Shown here: positions 1-9,287 of the stretch, in pieces
How positions within the stretch are numbered: position 1 is the first letter of the stretch
Layout of the letters: every line of letters starts with the position of its first letter
Origin: Pseudomonadota bacterium
GTDB taxonomy: Bacteria; Pseudomonadota; Alphaproteobacteria; Sphingomonadales; Sphingomonadaceae
Assembly (NCBI GenBank): GCA_023418595.1
Contig: JAEZZI010000006.1
Span: 1 to 64,000, forward strand
DNA length: 64,000 bases
Reading direction: 5' to 3'
Notes under the pieces: generated by a model
Seen by the model: only the letters and a program-made list of their open reading frames with translations
The model's database searches: none
Told to the model about the DNA's origin: nothing
Program-made: the position numbers and the translations under genes

Positions 1-66
1 CGACCCGGACTCCTGCTCCCGCAAGATCCCGATAATTTGCTCTTCGGTAAACCTGCTGCGCTTCAT
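1..66 (-). CDS. IS3-family transposase OrfA, N-terminal 22 residues (partial)
   Basis: The minus strand begins ATGAAGCGC and reads MKRSRFTEEQIIGILREQE and three more residues before the window ends. This is the start of the helix-turn-helix OrfA that precedes the DDE OrfB transposase in IS3-family elements of the IS407 type. OrfA binds the terminal repeats and is joined to OrfB by frameshifting. A purine-rich Shine-Dalgarno (GGAGGAC) lies just upstream of the start. Only the first 66 bases are present, so whether the element is intact cannot be told. Confidence 0.85.
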   Translation of the reverse strand, partial: MKRSRFTEEQIIGILREQESGS

Positions 67-127
67 CTTCGTCCTCCTTCATGAAGGACTCTAGCTCAGA
101 CTGGTAGAGTTTCAGGGGAGCACGTCA
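1..127 (-). mobile_element. End of an IS3-family insertion sequence
   Basis: The orfA start is followed by about 60 bp of non-coding sequence. On the minus strand its outer end reads TGACGTGCTCCCCTGAAA, which has the 5'-TGA and CCCC character of IS3/IS407-group terminal inverted repeats. The outer boundary near base 127 is therefore inferred. The partner repeat and the target duplication lie outside the window. Confidence 0.6.
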
Positions 128-1322
128 ATCGCAATAAACCTGAGCGCCACTTTTTGAGACGTCAAGCAAATGAGCGTTGTATCGCTCTGCCCCGCACTGG
201 ACGCTACCGCGTATAAAAACTTTCAAGCGGCGCTCTCGTCGACTTTCATTGCTGGCGGTCGCGGTACGCATGACGATAACATCGCGCCAAAGTCTTGATC
301 AAACACTAACTAGAACCCGCCCCCCCCCGTCGCCGTGACAACGAATGGGGATCAAGCTTCACAACCATCCGGCGAGAGCCTGATTTGAACCAAAAGGTCA
401 AACGGCAGCAACCCCATCGATCGGCTCGTCACGCCAACCGCCTGGTATGGCGATAAGCGGTCGCCTGGTTGTTCCGCGTTACCGCGCAGTTGAGACGTTG
501 CCGCTGATCGCGGCCACCTGCAGCTCAAGCATTTGTGCCGCGCCGAGGACAACGGCACAACCGCTCCCGAGAAATGCAGTACATGCGCAAAATTCCGTCA
601 CCACCGCGCCTCAGCCCCGACAATCTGCTTCACCGAAAACTACTTCCGTTTCATCTGTCCGTTCCCGCATGGGTCGACGTCTAAACCCAACGGGAAAGAA
701 ATGGGGGTTAAGTCACAGCCTCTGGTGATCGCCCTAGAAGCGGACGGGCAGTTCAGACGAATCCTTAGCCAGAACCTGCCGTTCAGCAACCGGCCGAGAG
801 CCGTTGGACCGGTGTCAGCGATAGCCGCCAGTCCGCAAGGCGCCTCAATCCCGGACATTCACCGACCCCGCGCTTAACCCCGAAACCCGCCGTTCGTTTA
901 TACAGCAAGTGCGAGCATCATTTCGCGAAACCGGCCTGTTCGCTTTTGGCGGAGATCGTTGTCTCCGGTCGTTCATTTCATCGAACAGATACTGGCCGCT
1001 TGTCGATGAGCGATCAGGGTCGGAGTTTGCAGCGTCTTGAGCGCTCGCCATCGCCAACGCGGCTGCGAGGTGCCTTTCGATCTATTCGCTCGTTATGCCA
1101 TGCCGCTCGCGCCGTGGCCGCATGTGCTTCTCTAAATCGGCGTCGATCGCGAAGAACATCTCGATCGCGAGGCATGTCGCAGCCCCTATTCACCAACACC
1201 TGCGCCTCAAATCCGGTGCGATTGGTTTGACAAGGCCTTCGATCGGCCATGCCCTCCGTTTATCGCCCGCTGCGACCGGAGGCGGTGGCAATGGGCGTGC
1301 GGTCGCGGCATTCTTGCCCCCC
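128..1322. other. Long non-coding, apparently decayed spacer
   Basis: About 1.2 kb between the IS end and the serine hydrolase gene. Open frames here are short, overlap on both strands, lack ribosome-binding sites and show no recognisable protein. Words such as AAGCGGAC and CGGACATT (around 735-860) recur in other spacers of the left half of the window. A run of nine C occurs near 320. It looks like gene debris; nothing functional is recognised. Confidence 0.5.
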
Positions 1323-2537
1323 TTGAAGAACACGCCCCCAATCTTGTTCGCTGTCGCGCTCCTTGCGGGCTGCGTATCGACGCCACACTCGACCGAGCCG
1401 GCGGCGGTGCATGTCACCTTTGACCGCGACGGCATCGTTCGAGAACAGGCATGGGGCATCGCCGATCGTGCGACAGGGCGGGCAGTGACCGCTGGCGACC
1501 CGGTTCGGATCGCGTCCATCTCCAAATTGGTGGTCGCGATCGGCGTAATGCGTCTCGTGGAGACCGGGACGCTAGATCTCGACGCCGACATCTCCGGACC
1601 GCTCGGGATCCGCGTTCGCAACCCCGCCTTTCCCGATGTCCCAATCACACTGCGCCTGTTGTTGTCGCATCGCTCGTCGATGTGGGACCGGGACGGCTAC
1701 CTGCTGCCGCTCGGCACAACCCTGGCCGAGAAGCTTACCGACGAAGCGGTCTGGGACCGAGAGCATGCGCCGGGCAGCTATTTCCGCTATACGAACCTCA
1801 ACTTTCCCGTGATCGCGACCGTGATGGAACGCGCCACCGGTGAGCGGTTCGACAAGCTGATGAAACGGATGGTGTTCGCCCCGCTCAAGATCGACGCCTG
1901 CTTTAACTGGGCGACTTGTTCGGATGAACAGGCCGCGAGAGCAGTCGTACTCTACGGTGCGGATGGCAAGGTCAGGCATGATGACCTGCGAGGGCGCCGG
2001 CCGGCTTGCCCGGTGTTCGTCACCGAGGCGAGCAAAGCGTGTGATCTGTCGGTGGCGCAGCCGGGTGCCAACGGAGGTTTGTTCTCGCCGCAGGGTGGCC
2101 TGCGCATCTCGATGCGTGACCTAGCGCGGATCGGCCGCTTGCTTGCGGGGGGCGGGGAAGTGGACGGTGTCCGGCTGCTCGCTCCCGCATCGATCGACGC
2201 GCTTGTAGGGCCGGAATGGCAGTTCGACGGGTCGAACGGTGACACCGGCGAAATGGGCGAGTTCGGCCAGGGCTTTTTTTGCCGCTACGGTCTCGCGACG
2301 CAGACGCTTGCCGCGCAACGGCCGAACTGCCGTGACGACATGTTCGGCGACGGCGTCCAGCGTTTCGGGCATAGCGGTTCGGCCTATGGTCTGCGTTCCG
2401 GACTGTTTATCGACCGCGCGACGGGCACGGGTGCTGCTTTCTTCGCAACCGCAGTTCCCGAGGATGCCGTGGGCCGATCATCTTCGTTCACGGCGCATCA
2501 GGAAGCGCTGGCACGGGGGCGGCGACCCGGGCGGTGA
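1323..2537 (+). CDS. Serine hydrolase of the beta-lactamase/penicillin-binding fold, predicted lipoprotein
   Basis: A 404-residue protein with the class C beta-lactamase/esterase layout. The nucleophile motif S-x-x-K appears as SISK at residues 65-68. A Y-x-N motif (YTN) lies further on, within the region preceding NFPVIATVMERATG. Families of this type hydrolyse esters or D-amino-acid peptide bonds; the substrate here is unknown. The TTG start is chosen because it gives a compact lipoprotein signal, KNTPPILFAVALLAGC, with the lipid-attachment Cys at residue 17. An upstream ATG at 1095 in the same frame would add 76 arginine-rich residues of no recognisable kind. No good Shine-Dalgarno supports either start. 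The gene converges on the efflux operon to its right. Confidence 0.75.
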   Translation: MKNTPPILFAVALLAGCVSTPHSTEPAAVHVTFDRDGIVREQAWGIADRATGRAVTAGDPVRIASISKLVVAIGVMRLVETGTLDLDADISGPLGIRVRNPAFPDVPITLRLLLSHRSSMWDRDGYLLPLGTTLAEKLTDEAVWDREHAPGSYFRYTNLNFPVIATVMERATGERFDKLMKRMVFAPLKIDACFNWATCSDEQAARAVVLYGADGKVRHDDLRGRRPACPVFVTEASKACDLSVAQPGANGGLFSPQGGLRISMRDLARIGRLLAGGGEVDGVRLLAPASIDALVGPEWQFDGSNGDTGEMGEFGQGFFCRYGLATQTLAAQRPNCRDDMFGDGVQRFGHSGSAYGLRSGLFIDRATGTGAAFFATAVPEDAVGRSSSFTAHQEALARGRRPGR

Positions 2538-2773
2538 TGGTGCTGTCCCCAGGCGCCGCTATGGGAAGTTGTCGAAGACCGTCGCTCTTGGTCGGTCCGT
2601 CGACAATTCCCGGGTGACCGTCGGCTGCAATGCGCCCCAAATTCGGACATTGGGACTTTCCTCGAGTTCGCGTGAAAGCGGACCGTCAGCAGCGCTCCGG
2701 CAATGCGTTACACTGAACGACTATGGTGGGAAAGCAGCGATTCTCAGGCGCAGGGCCGAAGGTCTTGGTCTAT

Positions 2774-4141
2774 TCATTCCGGCGCCCCGCCCACCGCTTG
2801 ATAGAGCCCAACCAGCGTGGTCAGTTCATCCGCCTGCACTTGGATCAGCGACAGTTCCACACCAAGTAAGGCGCGCTGTGCATCGACCTGCTCGATATAG
2901 GGCGAATAGCCGGCGCGGTAGCGGTTGCGTGCATGACGCCCCGCGTCGGCCACGGCCTGTTGCTGGGCTTCAAGCGCATTTTGCTGGTCTTGCAGATTTG
3001 CCAGCACCGCCATGCGGTCCTCGACTTCCCTGAACGCTTCGAGGACGGTCGAGCGGTATGCCCAGGCCGCCTGGTCCCGTAGCGCCGTAGCTCCATCGAG
3101 TTGCGCCTGCACCTTTCCGCCCTGAAATATCGGAGCGAGGATACTGCCGCCCAGCGACCATACGCCCACGGGATCGGCCAGCAGGTCGGAGAGAACCAGC
3201 CCCGCCGTCGCGCCCAGATCTATCGAGGGCATGAAGTCTGCGCGCGCCATGCGCATTCTCGCGTCGGCTGCGGCGATGCGGTATTCCGCGGCTGCGACAT
3301 CGGGACGGCGGCGCAGCAGCTCGGACGGCAGGGTCGCAGGAGCAACTGGACGGCGCAGGCCCTCCAATGTCCCACCCCGTGCGATCGCACCGGGTAGTTC
3401 GCCTGTCAGGACCGAGAGGGCGTTTTCCTGCCGCGCGATCTGCGCCTTCAATTGCGGGACGAGTTGCGCGGTGGCCTGATACTCGGCCTCGGCCTGCCTC
3501 AGGGGCAACTGGGAGGTGTAGCCAACCTCGGCCCGGTCGCGGGCAAACCTCACCGCCTCCTGCCGCGCTGCCAGCGTTTCCTCCAGGATGGAAAGCCGGC
3601 TGTCGAGCGCCAGCAGGGTGATATAGCCGCTGGCAGTTGCCGCGCTCACCGACAGCCGCGCTGCCTCTGCGCCCGCCGCGCTGGCAGCGACACCCGCCTC
3701 TGCGGCATCGATGCGGGCGGCGTTCTTGCCGAAAAGATCGACTTCGTAGGATGCGCGGAAGGCTGGCTGCGCGGCAACCGAAGTCTGCGCCTGACCGAAG
3801 GGTGAGATCTCGCGCCGGACGCCGCCCTCCACGCCAACCCCGATCGAAGGCAGGAGGTAGCCGCGCGAACCCAGTTCGGTCGCGCGCGCCTCCTCGACAC
3901 GGGCAGCGGCGACCTGCACGTCCGCGTTATTGGCCCGCGCCTTTTCGACCAGGTATGAAAGCTGAGGGTCGCCGAACGAGTTCCACCAGTCCTGTTCGAC
4001 CGGCGCAGTTACACCGAGGTCTGTGCGCCACTCAGTTGGCGGGGCAACGGCGCTACCGATCGGGCCCTCCTGCAGCGTGGGAGCGCAAGCAGACAGGGCA
4101 AGTGCGGTGGTGGCCATCAGGGCGAGCGACCTGCGTTTCAC
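2774..4141 (-). CDS. Outer-membrane efflux channel, NodT/TolC-type lipoprotein
   Basis: The 455-residue protein has a lipoprotein signal (KRRSLALMATTALALSAC), the WWNSFGDPQLSYLVEKA opening typical of NodT-family channels, and two outer-membrane efflux domains rich in coiled-coil heptads. Such trimeric channels let inner-membrane pumps expel drugs across the outer membrane. The GTG start at 4141 is preceded by GGAGG and lies 2 bp after the emrA-like stop, so it is translated from the same minus-strand operon. An in-frame ORF runs about 98 codons further upstream but only as a shadow of the adjacent gene. It should form a tripartite pump with the two genes upstream. Confidence 0.9.
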   Translation of the reverse strand: MKRRSLALMATTALALSACAPTLQEGPIGSAVAPPTEWRTDLGVTAPVEQDWWNSFGDPQLSYLVEKARANNADVQVAAARVEEARATELGSRGYLLPSIGVGVEGGVRREISPFGQAQTSVAAQPAFRASYEVDLFGKNAARIDAAEAGVAASAAGAEAARLSVSAATASGYITLLALDSRLSILEETLAARQEAVRFARDRAEVGYTSQLPLRQAEAEYQATAQLVPQLKAQIARQENALSVLTGELPGAIARGGTLEGLRRPVAPATLPSELLRRRPDVAAAEYRIAAADARMRMARADFMPSIDLGATAGLVLSDLLADPVGVWSLGGSILAPIFQGGKVQAQLDGATALRDQAAWAYRSTVLEAFREVEDRMAVLANLQDQQNALEAQQQAVADAGRHARNRYRAGYSPYIEQVDAQRALLGVELSLIQVQADELTTLVGLYQAVGGAPE

Positions 4142-4143
4142 GA

Positions 4144-5259
4144 TCAATCCTCCGTGTGGACGGTGGCGACAACCGACATGCCCGGACCGAGCCGCTTTGC
4201 CGCCTCCTGTCCCTTGTCGAGCACGATGCGCACGGCGATACGTTGCGGCACCTTCACGAAATTTCCTGCGCCCGTGTCCGGCTTGACGAGGCTGAACTCG
4301 CTGCTGGCCGCAGGCGCTATGCTCTGCACTCGGCCTGTGAGTTCGATGCCGCCCAAAGCATCGATCTCCAGCGTGGCGCGCTGGCCAACGGCCATGTTCG
4401 CGGTCTGCGTTTCCTTGAAGTTGGCGACGACCCACAAGTCGTCGGGGACGATGTACATGAGCTGGGTCCCGGCACTGACCAGCTGGCCGACGCGCGCGCT
4501 GACCTCGCTAAGCCGTCCTGCCCGCGGTGCGCGGATCTCGGTGCGCGACAGCTCGAACTCGGCAAGGCCTTTTGCAGCATCGGCGCCAGCCACCTGCGCT
4601 TCGAGCGCACGGCGACCCACGGACACCGAGCGCACGTTTTCCGCCGCAATGGCGCGTTGCGCTTGCGCCTGCCTGACGCCCGCCTGAGCCTCCTGCAAAG
4701 CTGCGCGGGCCTGATCGCGTTCGCGCAGGGATACCGAACCTTCGTCGACCAGCTCGGCGATGCGGTTCATGTCGGCCTGCGCTTTTTGCAGACCGGCGCG
4801 TGCAGCAGCGACGGCGGCATCCTGTAATTCGAGCTGAGCCTGTGCCGAGCGCAGGCTTTGCGCGCTGTTGGCCAGCGTCGCTTGCTGTGCTGCGGTGTTG
4901 GCCGCGCCTTGCTGCAGCTTTTGCTGATAGGGTGCATCGTCGATCCGGGCGAGCAGCTCGCCTTTTTCAACCCGCTGGAAGTCATCCACCGGCACTTCGA
5001 CAAGGTAGCCGGCAACCTGCGGACTGACGACCGTGGTGCGCCCGCGGACATAGGCGTTGTTGGTCGTTTCGTCGCCGCCTTCGAAAGGCGGCAGTTCCCA
5101 GGCGAATAGCGCCACGAGCACGCCGATCAGGATCGCCCCGACGGCCACCACGATCCGTCGGCGGGAAGGATTGGGCGACCACCCCTTTTCCTGCTCGGGA
5201 GCGGGCGCGTCCGCGGTCATGGTTTCGGCATCGGTTTCGGCCGGAGTCGAATCGGTCAT
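4144..5259 (-). CDS. emrA: EmrA/HlyD-type periplasmic adaptor (membrane fusion protein)
   Basis: The 371-residue protein has a cytoplasmic tail, one membrane helix (about residues 34-53, RRRIVVAVGAILIGVLVALF), a split biotinyl-lipoyl domain (VRGRTTVVSPQVAGYLVEV and later RAPRAGRLSEVSARVGQLV), a long alanine/glutamine-rich coiled-coil hairpin, and a beta-barrel domain. This is the EmrA layout that links a DHA2 major-facilitator pump to a TolC-like channel. Its ATG overlaps the stop of the pump gene by four bases (ATGA), indicating translational coupling. The name is by family; substrate specificity is not visible. Confidence 0.9.
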   Translation of the reverse strand: MTDSTPAETDAETMTADAPAPEQEKGWSPNPSRRRIVVAVGAILIGVLVALFAWELPPFEGGDETTNNAYVRGRTTVVSPQVAGYLVEVPVDDFQRVEKGELLARIDDAPYQQKLQQGAANTAAQQATLANSAQSLRSAQAQLELQDAAVAAARAGLQKAQADMNRIAELVDEGSVSLRERDQARAALQEAQAGVRQAQAQRAIAAENVRSVSVGRRALEAQVAGADAAKGLAEFELSRTEIRAPRAGRLSEVSARVGQLVSAGTQLMYIVPDDLWVVANFKETQTANMAVGQRATLEIDALGGIELTGRVQSIAPAASSEFSLVKPDTGAGNFVKVPQRIAVRIVLDKGQEAAKRLGPGMSVVATVHTED

Positions 5260-6941
5260 TGTCTGGTCCTTGCGAGCATGGCCTCCATGAAGGCCAATTC
5301 TTTAGCGAGCGGGTTACGCCCGCGGATCTTGTTGAGGAGCCACGGCACGAAGACGAGGGTGAAGGTCACCGCCGAGAGCGTGCCGATGAGGAAGAAAACA
5401 TCGTTGAAGGCGAGCACTGCGGCTTCGCGGCCCACCTCTGCCGAAATACTCGACGCCGCCGCCTGTTGTTGCAGCGCGGGATCGCTCTGCGTCGGCGCTG
5501 CGCGCTGTGCGGCACTGCCGAGCGCCTGCGCCAATCGCTGGTTTGCGAGCGTAAGCGTGCTGCCAGCGTCGATGAGGTGCGTCTTCAAACGCACAGTGTG
5601 GACGGCGGACAGCAGCGAGATACCCGCCAGGCCGCCGATCGATTGCGACAGCGAAAATATCGCGATGAAGCTGATGACGTAGCTCTGGCCCGCCGCAAGC
5701 GCGCGCAGCATGCCCTCCATCATGATCGGTCCCATGGCGAAGACCGCCGCGAAGGCGATCGCGGCCTGCGTGAGGTAGAGGTCCTGCGGCCGCGTCATCA
5801 CCCCGGTGCGCGTATCGGCGAAGGCAGCGATGCAGATCACGAGGATCGCGAAGAGCACGGGCCGGGTGAGGTCCTTGGGGTCGAGCCGCACCACCGACAG
5901 CGCCATGCCCCCGAAGGTCGCCCCGGCAAGCACCCAGAAATAGCCGGTCAGCTGCTCGTTGCCGTACCCCAGCGCGGTAAACATCCCGCTGGCCCCGAAC
6001 CCCTGTTCGGCAACGAGGATGCGTACCGTCGCGCCGACCAGAGCAAGCGAGATGATCGAGCGGCTCGACAGCCAGCTGAGGTCGAGCATGGGGCTTTTCC
6101 GGTTCGCTTCGATCAGGAAGCATCCGCCCAGCGCGATAATCGCCACGATTAGCGCATAGCCGAGCCACGACGTGTCCCACCACTGGATACGCCCCTGGAT
6201 AAGGAACGCGCATAATGCTGCGACCCCGACCACGAACAGCGCAATGCTGGGAATGTCGAGCTTTTCGAAGGTCTGCTTGCGGATGCCGGGCGGCAGGCGA
6301 AGCATGTAGACCATACCGAAACCGACCAGCGAGAGTGCGAACTGGAACTGGAATATGTGCGAGATATCGCCATCGACCAGCAATGCAGGCGACAGCGCGC
6401 GTGTGAGCGGGATCGCGACCTGCGTGAGGCCGAGCGAGATGACAAGCCCGCCGACCCTCAGGGCGGGGGGAAGGCCTTGCATCAGGTAGTAGATGGCAAG
6501 CGCCGAAAGGCCGCTGGCGGTGATACCCGCAACTGCGCGCGCTGCGAGCTCGGGATAATATCCGGGGCCGATCATCTGGATAAAATTGGCTGCAACCAGT
6601 CCGGCCATGGCCCAACGCACGAAAGGCTGTATCCCGAATTCCTGCCGCACACGAAACAGCAGCATGCTCATCGTGGCGTAGGTCGAATAGAAGGCCACCG
6701 TCAGCCACCCCGTCTCGACCGGGGTCAGCGCAAACTCGGCCTGTAGCGCCGGGGAATTGGCGAGCAGGAAGCCGTTTTGCGCACCGCCCACCAGAGCCAT
6801 GAAGATACCGATGGCGAGATAAGCCGCGCGGCGCGCCGGAGGGTGGTCTGGATTGGCCGGAGAGCCGGGAAGGATCGGCATCTCGTGCGGCTTGAAGCGG
6901 TAGCCATCCACAGTGTCGATGAGGGTATCGCGCTCGGTCAC
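5256..6941 (-). CDS. emrB: DHA2-family major facilitator drug efflux pump (EmrB-like)
   Basis: The 561-residue integral membrane protein has about 14 hydrophobic segments, the DHA2 pattern (12 plus two central helices). The N-terminal cytoplasmic stretch is followed by YLAIGIFMALVGGAQNGFLL. In EmrAB-TolC systems this subunit is the proton-driven drug/H+ antiporter of the inner membrane. The GTG start overlaps the stop of the tetR gene (GTGA), and its own stop overlaps the emrA start, so tetR-emrB-emrA-OMF read as one minus-strand transcript. The C-terminal part is more divergent than E. coli EmrB, so substrates cannot be inferred. Confidence 0.88.
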   Translation of the reverse strand: MTERDTLIDTVDGYRFKPHEMPILPGSPANPDHPPARRAAYLAIGIFMALVGGAQNGFLLANSPALQAEFALTPVETGWLTVAFYSTYATMSMLLFRVRQEFGIQPFVRWAMAGLVAANFIQMIGPGYYPELAARAVAGITASGLSALAIYYLMQGLPPALRVGGLVISLGLTQVAIPLTRALSPALLVDGDISHIFQFQFALSLVGFGMVYMLRLPPGIRKQTFEKLDIPSIALFVVGVAALCAFLIQGRIQWWDTSWLGYALIVAIIALGGCFLIEANRKSPMLDLSWLSSRSIISLALVGATVRILVAEQGFGASGMFTALGYGNEQLTGYFWVLAGATFGGMALSVVRLDPKDLTRPVLFAILVICIAAFADTRTGVMTRPQDLYLTQAAIAFAAVFAMGPIMMEGMLRALAAGQSYVISFIAIFSLSQSIGGLAGISLLSAVHTVRLKTHLIDAGSTLTLANQRLAQALGSAAQRAAPTQSDPALQQQAAASSISAEVGREAAVLAFNDVFFLIGTLSAVTFTLVFVPWLLNKIRGRNPLAKELAFMEAMLARTRQ

Positions 6942-7567
6942 GACATCAGCGCTCCCTTGACGAGTACCTCTTCGAGCGCGGCTGCAAATTGCGCATTGTC
7001 TTCCATGCCGCTGACAAGCTTGCCGAGGCGCTCACGCCGGGCGACGGTGCTGGCGGCGGAATAGATGAAATTCGCTACTCGGAACTCGAGATGCGCCGAA
7101 GTCTTATCACGCTCCTCCGCTGCGGCTTGCGCCAATTCGATGAAATGGCGGTGCAGCGGCAGCGAGAGCGTCTCGAGCAGCCATTTCGAGCGATCGCTAT
7201 CGATCGTTATGTCACGCAGTAGCAGGCGCGGGACCTCTGGTCGATCGAGAAGATAAGCGAGGAAGGCATGGGCCGAATGCTCGAGCCGTTTGAGCGCGCC
7301 GGTTGTCTCGCTATCGTCCAGAGCCCGTTCGAGCGCTTCGCGCAGGCCTGTACCGGCCTGCGAGACGATATCCTTCCACAAGCCCAGCTTCCCGCCAAAG
7401 CGATAGGAAATCAGCGCGACGTCGACCCCGGCATCGCTGGCGATCCCGCGCAGCGAGGTGGCTTCGAAACCCTGCGCGGCAAAACGCTGCAGCGCGGCGC
7501 GCGAAATTGCCGCACTGGTGTCGCTATCGTTTTCTCTGGGGCGTCCACGCCCGCGTCGTTCGGTCAT
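6938..7567 (-). CDS. TetR/AcrR-family repressor of the emr-like operon
   Basis: The 209-residue protein has an N-terminal TetR helix-turn-helix (AALQRFAAQGFEATSLRGIASDAGVDVALISYRFGGK, written here only in outline) and a helical ligand-binding C-terminus. Family members repress efflux genes until a drug binds. The start at 7567 is chosen because AAGGA lies about seven bases before it. A longer frame begins 11 codons upstream without such a site and inside the likely operator. It is the first gene of the efflux operon and overlaps the pump gene by four bases. A perfect inverted repeat 44 bp upstream is its likely operator. Confidence 0.88.
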   Translation of the reverse strand: MTERRGRGRPRENDSDTSAAISRAALQRFAAQGFEATSLRGIASDAGVDVALISYRFGGKLGLWKDIVSQAGTGLREALERALDDSETTGALKRLEHSAHAFLAYLLDRPEVPRLLLRDITIDSDRSKWLLETLSLPLHRHFIELAQAAAEERDKTSAHLEFRVANFIYSAASTVARRERLGKLVSGMEDNAQFAAALEEVLVKGALMS

Positions 7568-7610
7568 GCCTCGTTCCTTGTGCAGCGCAACATAAAGCAC
7601 CGTGTTTCCG

Positions 7611-7630
7611 TATTCAATGGCTGTTGAATA
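7611..7630. promoter_or_regulatory. Probable TetR operator, perfect 7-bp arms
   Basis: TATTCAA, six bases (TGGCTG), TTGAATA: a 20-bp inverted repeat with perfect arms, 44 bp upstream of the tetR start codon. TetR-family repressors bind palindromes of this size as dimers. Assignment to autoregulation of the efflux operon is inference from position. Confidence 0.65.
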
Positions 7631-7817
7631 AATCGACCTGGACTGGCTGGCGACCGCGTGGAGCGACCCGTTATCGATGGTTAAGCCCTGTCTCGCGAAC
7701 GGTTTTGTCGGAGCGCGAAAATTGCAGTTTTAAATCGAACCGCTGCTGGCCTCTTCCCATCACAAAGTCCGGGCAGATTGCGACGGGCGCTATTCCCTCG
7801 GCAGAAGGACTAGGCAC

Positions 7818-8504
7818 ATGAACATCCTCATGGTTCTCATCAGCCACGACGAACTGGGAGATATCGGTAAGAAAACAGGCTTCCGGCCAGAGGAATGCAG
7901 CGCCCTGTAATGTGCTCTAGGATGCCTGCCACGACATTGCGCCGGCGAGCCAGGCTGGCGGGCAGCCCCCGCTGGACCCCAAGTCCGACGACCCCGATGC
8001 GAAGACCGATAAGACCAAGCGGTTAAAGGGCGACGAAGGGGCACAGGCGCACCTCGCTTCGACCCACAAATCGGTCGATGGTGACATTTCGAAATTCGGC
8101 AGCGTGCCCTATTACGGAGGCCACGGCCCGTTGTGGGACCTGGCGCAAGGTGCGGATTCTAGGGCGGCCATCGAAGGTGCGCTCTCTGCGGGAAGGTCGG
8201 TAGCGCTCATCAGCCATGCGCCTGCCGTGCTTGTGAACGCGACCTCGCCGACAGGCGCTCCGATCGTGAAGGGCCGCAAGGTCACCAGCATCACGAACGA
8301 GGAAGAGAAAGCGGTCGGCCTGACCGATGTCGTGCCATTCCTGCTCGAAGACGTGCTGAAGGAACAGGGCGGCGACTTTTCCGAGGGCGGCGTGTTCGAA
8401 CCGCATGTGTAGTGCAGGACGGATTACTGATCACCGGCCAGCCCCCCCCGTCGAGCGAAGCGGCCGCCGAAAAGCTGCTCGAAGCGCTTGCCGGCGCGGA
8501 ATGA
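7818..8504 (+). pseudogene. Broken DJ-1/PfpI-family (class I glutamine amidotransferase-like) gene
   Basis: Three frames together spell a DJ-1/PfpI protein. MNILMVLISHDELGDIGKKTG at 7818 is followed by an in-frame TAG near 7918. The same frame then continues with GGQPPLDPKSDDPDAKTD to the conserved PGGHGPLWDL-like region around 8110. The next frame carries ALISHAPAVLVNATSPTGAP and ends in a stop at about 8410. A further frame, across a run of seven C near 8447, gives LLITGQPPPSSEAAAEKLL and the natural end. Besides the stop and frameshifts, the usual nucleophile Cys in the xCHAP motif is Ser (ISHAP). The gene is therefore dead by at least three independent signs. Confidence 0.85.
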
Positions 8505-9022
8505 TCTACCCGGCTATGAGCGGCTATGAATTCGACGTTTGCCAAATGCCTGTTTCGACGGCCCACAGCCTCAGAAGCGGACGGTCCGCTACCGGCCCAC
8601 AATCATACGTTTCTTACCTCGGCTGCGGACGGTGTACCACTTGCGTACGGCATGCTGGGTCAAGCCCATTCTCAACTGCGTGTCAGTGACCAGTTAATTC
8701 TCCCGTCTGAATATCGGAGAAAATGCTTTCGTTTCAGTACCGAAGCGCAGCACAACGCCGCAGCGAGGGACGGAATTTTTCAGTCGCGAACGAGATATCT
8801 GCCCGCGATTTTCCTGAAATGTTCCGGAATGGGGACCAAATAGCCAACATCTGCGGCCAAGGTGCTCGTTCGATCAAAACCGAAGGCAGGCGAGCAAAAT
8901 GTATTGCCGATTGCGAGCAATCGTCATGCTCAATGATCTGATCTTGGTAGTAGGGATTGGAGACCCGTTGTCACCCCATCTCTCGCACTGTTCCATCACC
9001 AACCTCATCCCTGTGAGCAAGA
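8505..9022. other. Spacer without recognisable genes
   Basis: About 520 bp between the amidotransferase pseudogene and the terminator of the next minus-strand gene. Frames are short and overlapping. A stretch around 8575-8610 has the AAGCGGAC/GGCCCACAAT words seen in other island spacers. No RNA gene or repeat array was seen. Confidence 0.45.
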
Positions 9023-9054
9023 AAAGGGGCAGGAACCGTTCCCGGTCCCTGCCC
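9023..9054 (-). terminator. Rho-independent terminator of the 73-residue gene
   Basis: On the minus strand GGGCAGG and ACC pair with GGT and CCTGCCC around a short loop, followed by CTTTTCTTG. It lies 12 bp after the stop of the gene at 9066, the correct side for that gene. Confidence 0.75.
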
Positions 9055-9065
9055 TGCATGTCCGG

Positions 9066-9287
9066 TCAGAACTCATCGAGCATTGCCCCATGCACCGTAT
9101 GCACCACGCGCGCCGCAAGGTGCGCCGGCAGTGCATTGTAGTCACCCTCGTCCAAGGCAAAATATCCCAAGCGCCTGTCCTCAACGATGTGCTGATCGAA
9201 GAAGCTGTGCAACGCCCGACGCTCTGCCACAGCCAGCGCGGCGAAGTAGCGTTCCGAGTTTGAATTGATCCGAGCAATTGAAGCCAT
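9066..9287 (-). CDS. Small hypothetical protein, 73 residues
   Basis: The protein begins MASIARINSNSERYFAAL and is acidic with no signal peptide or membrane helix. A strong AGGAGG sits seven bases before the ATG and a clean terminator follows the stop, so it is very likely expressed. It is not recognised by sequence. Its position beside ssb and another small acidic ORF resembles the accessory gene blocks of plasmids and integrative elements in sphingomonads, which is inference from context. Confidence 0.65.
   Translation of the reverse strand: MASIARINSNSERYFAALAVAERRALHSFFDQHIVEDRRLGYFALDEGDYNALPAHLAARVVHTVHGAMLDEF

Noticed and set aside
1095..1322. N-terminal 76-residue extension of the serine hydrolase
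   Set aside because: Arg-rich without signal-peptide logic and no Shine-Dalgarno; the lipoprotein signal starting at 1323 is more convincing.
5259..6152. Plus-strand ORF opposite the EmrB-like pump
   Set aside because: Antisense shadow of a well-formed membrane protein gene.
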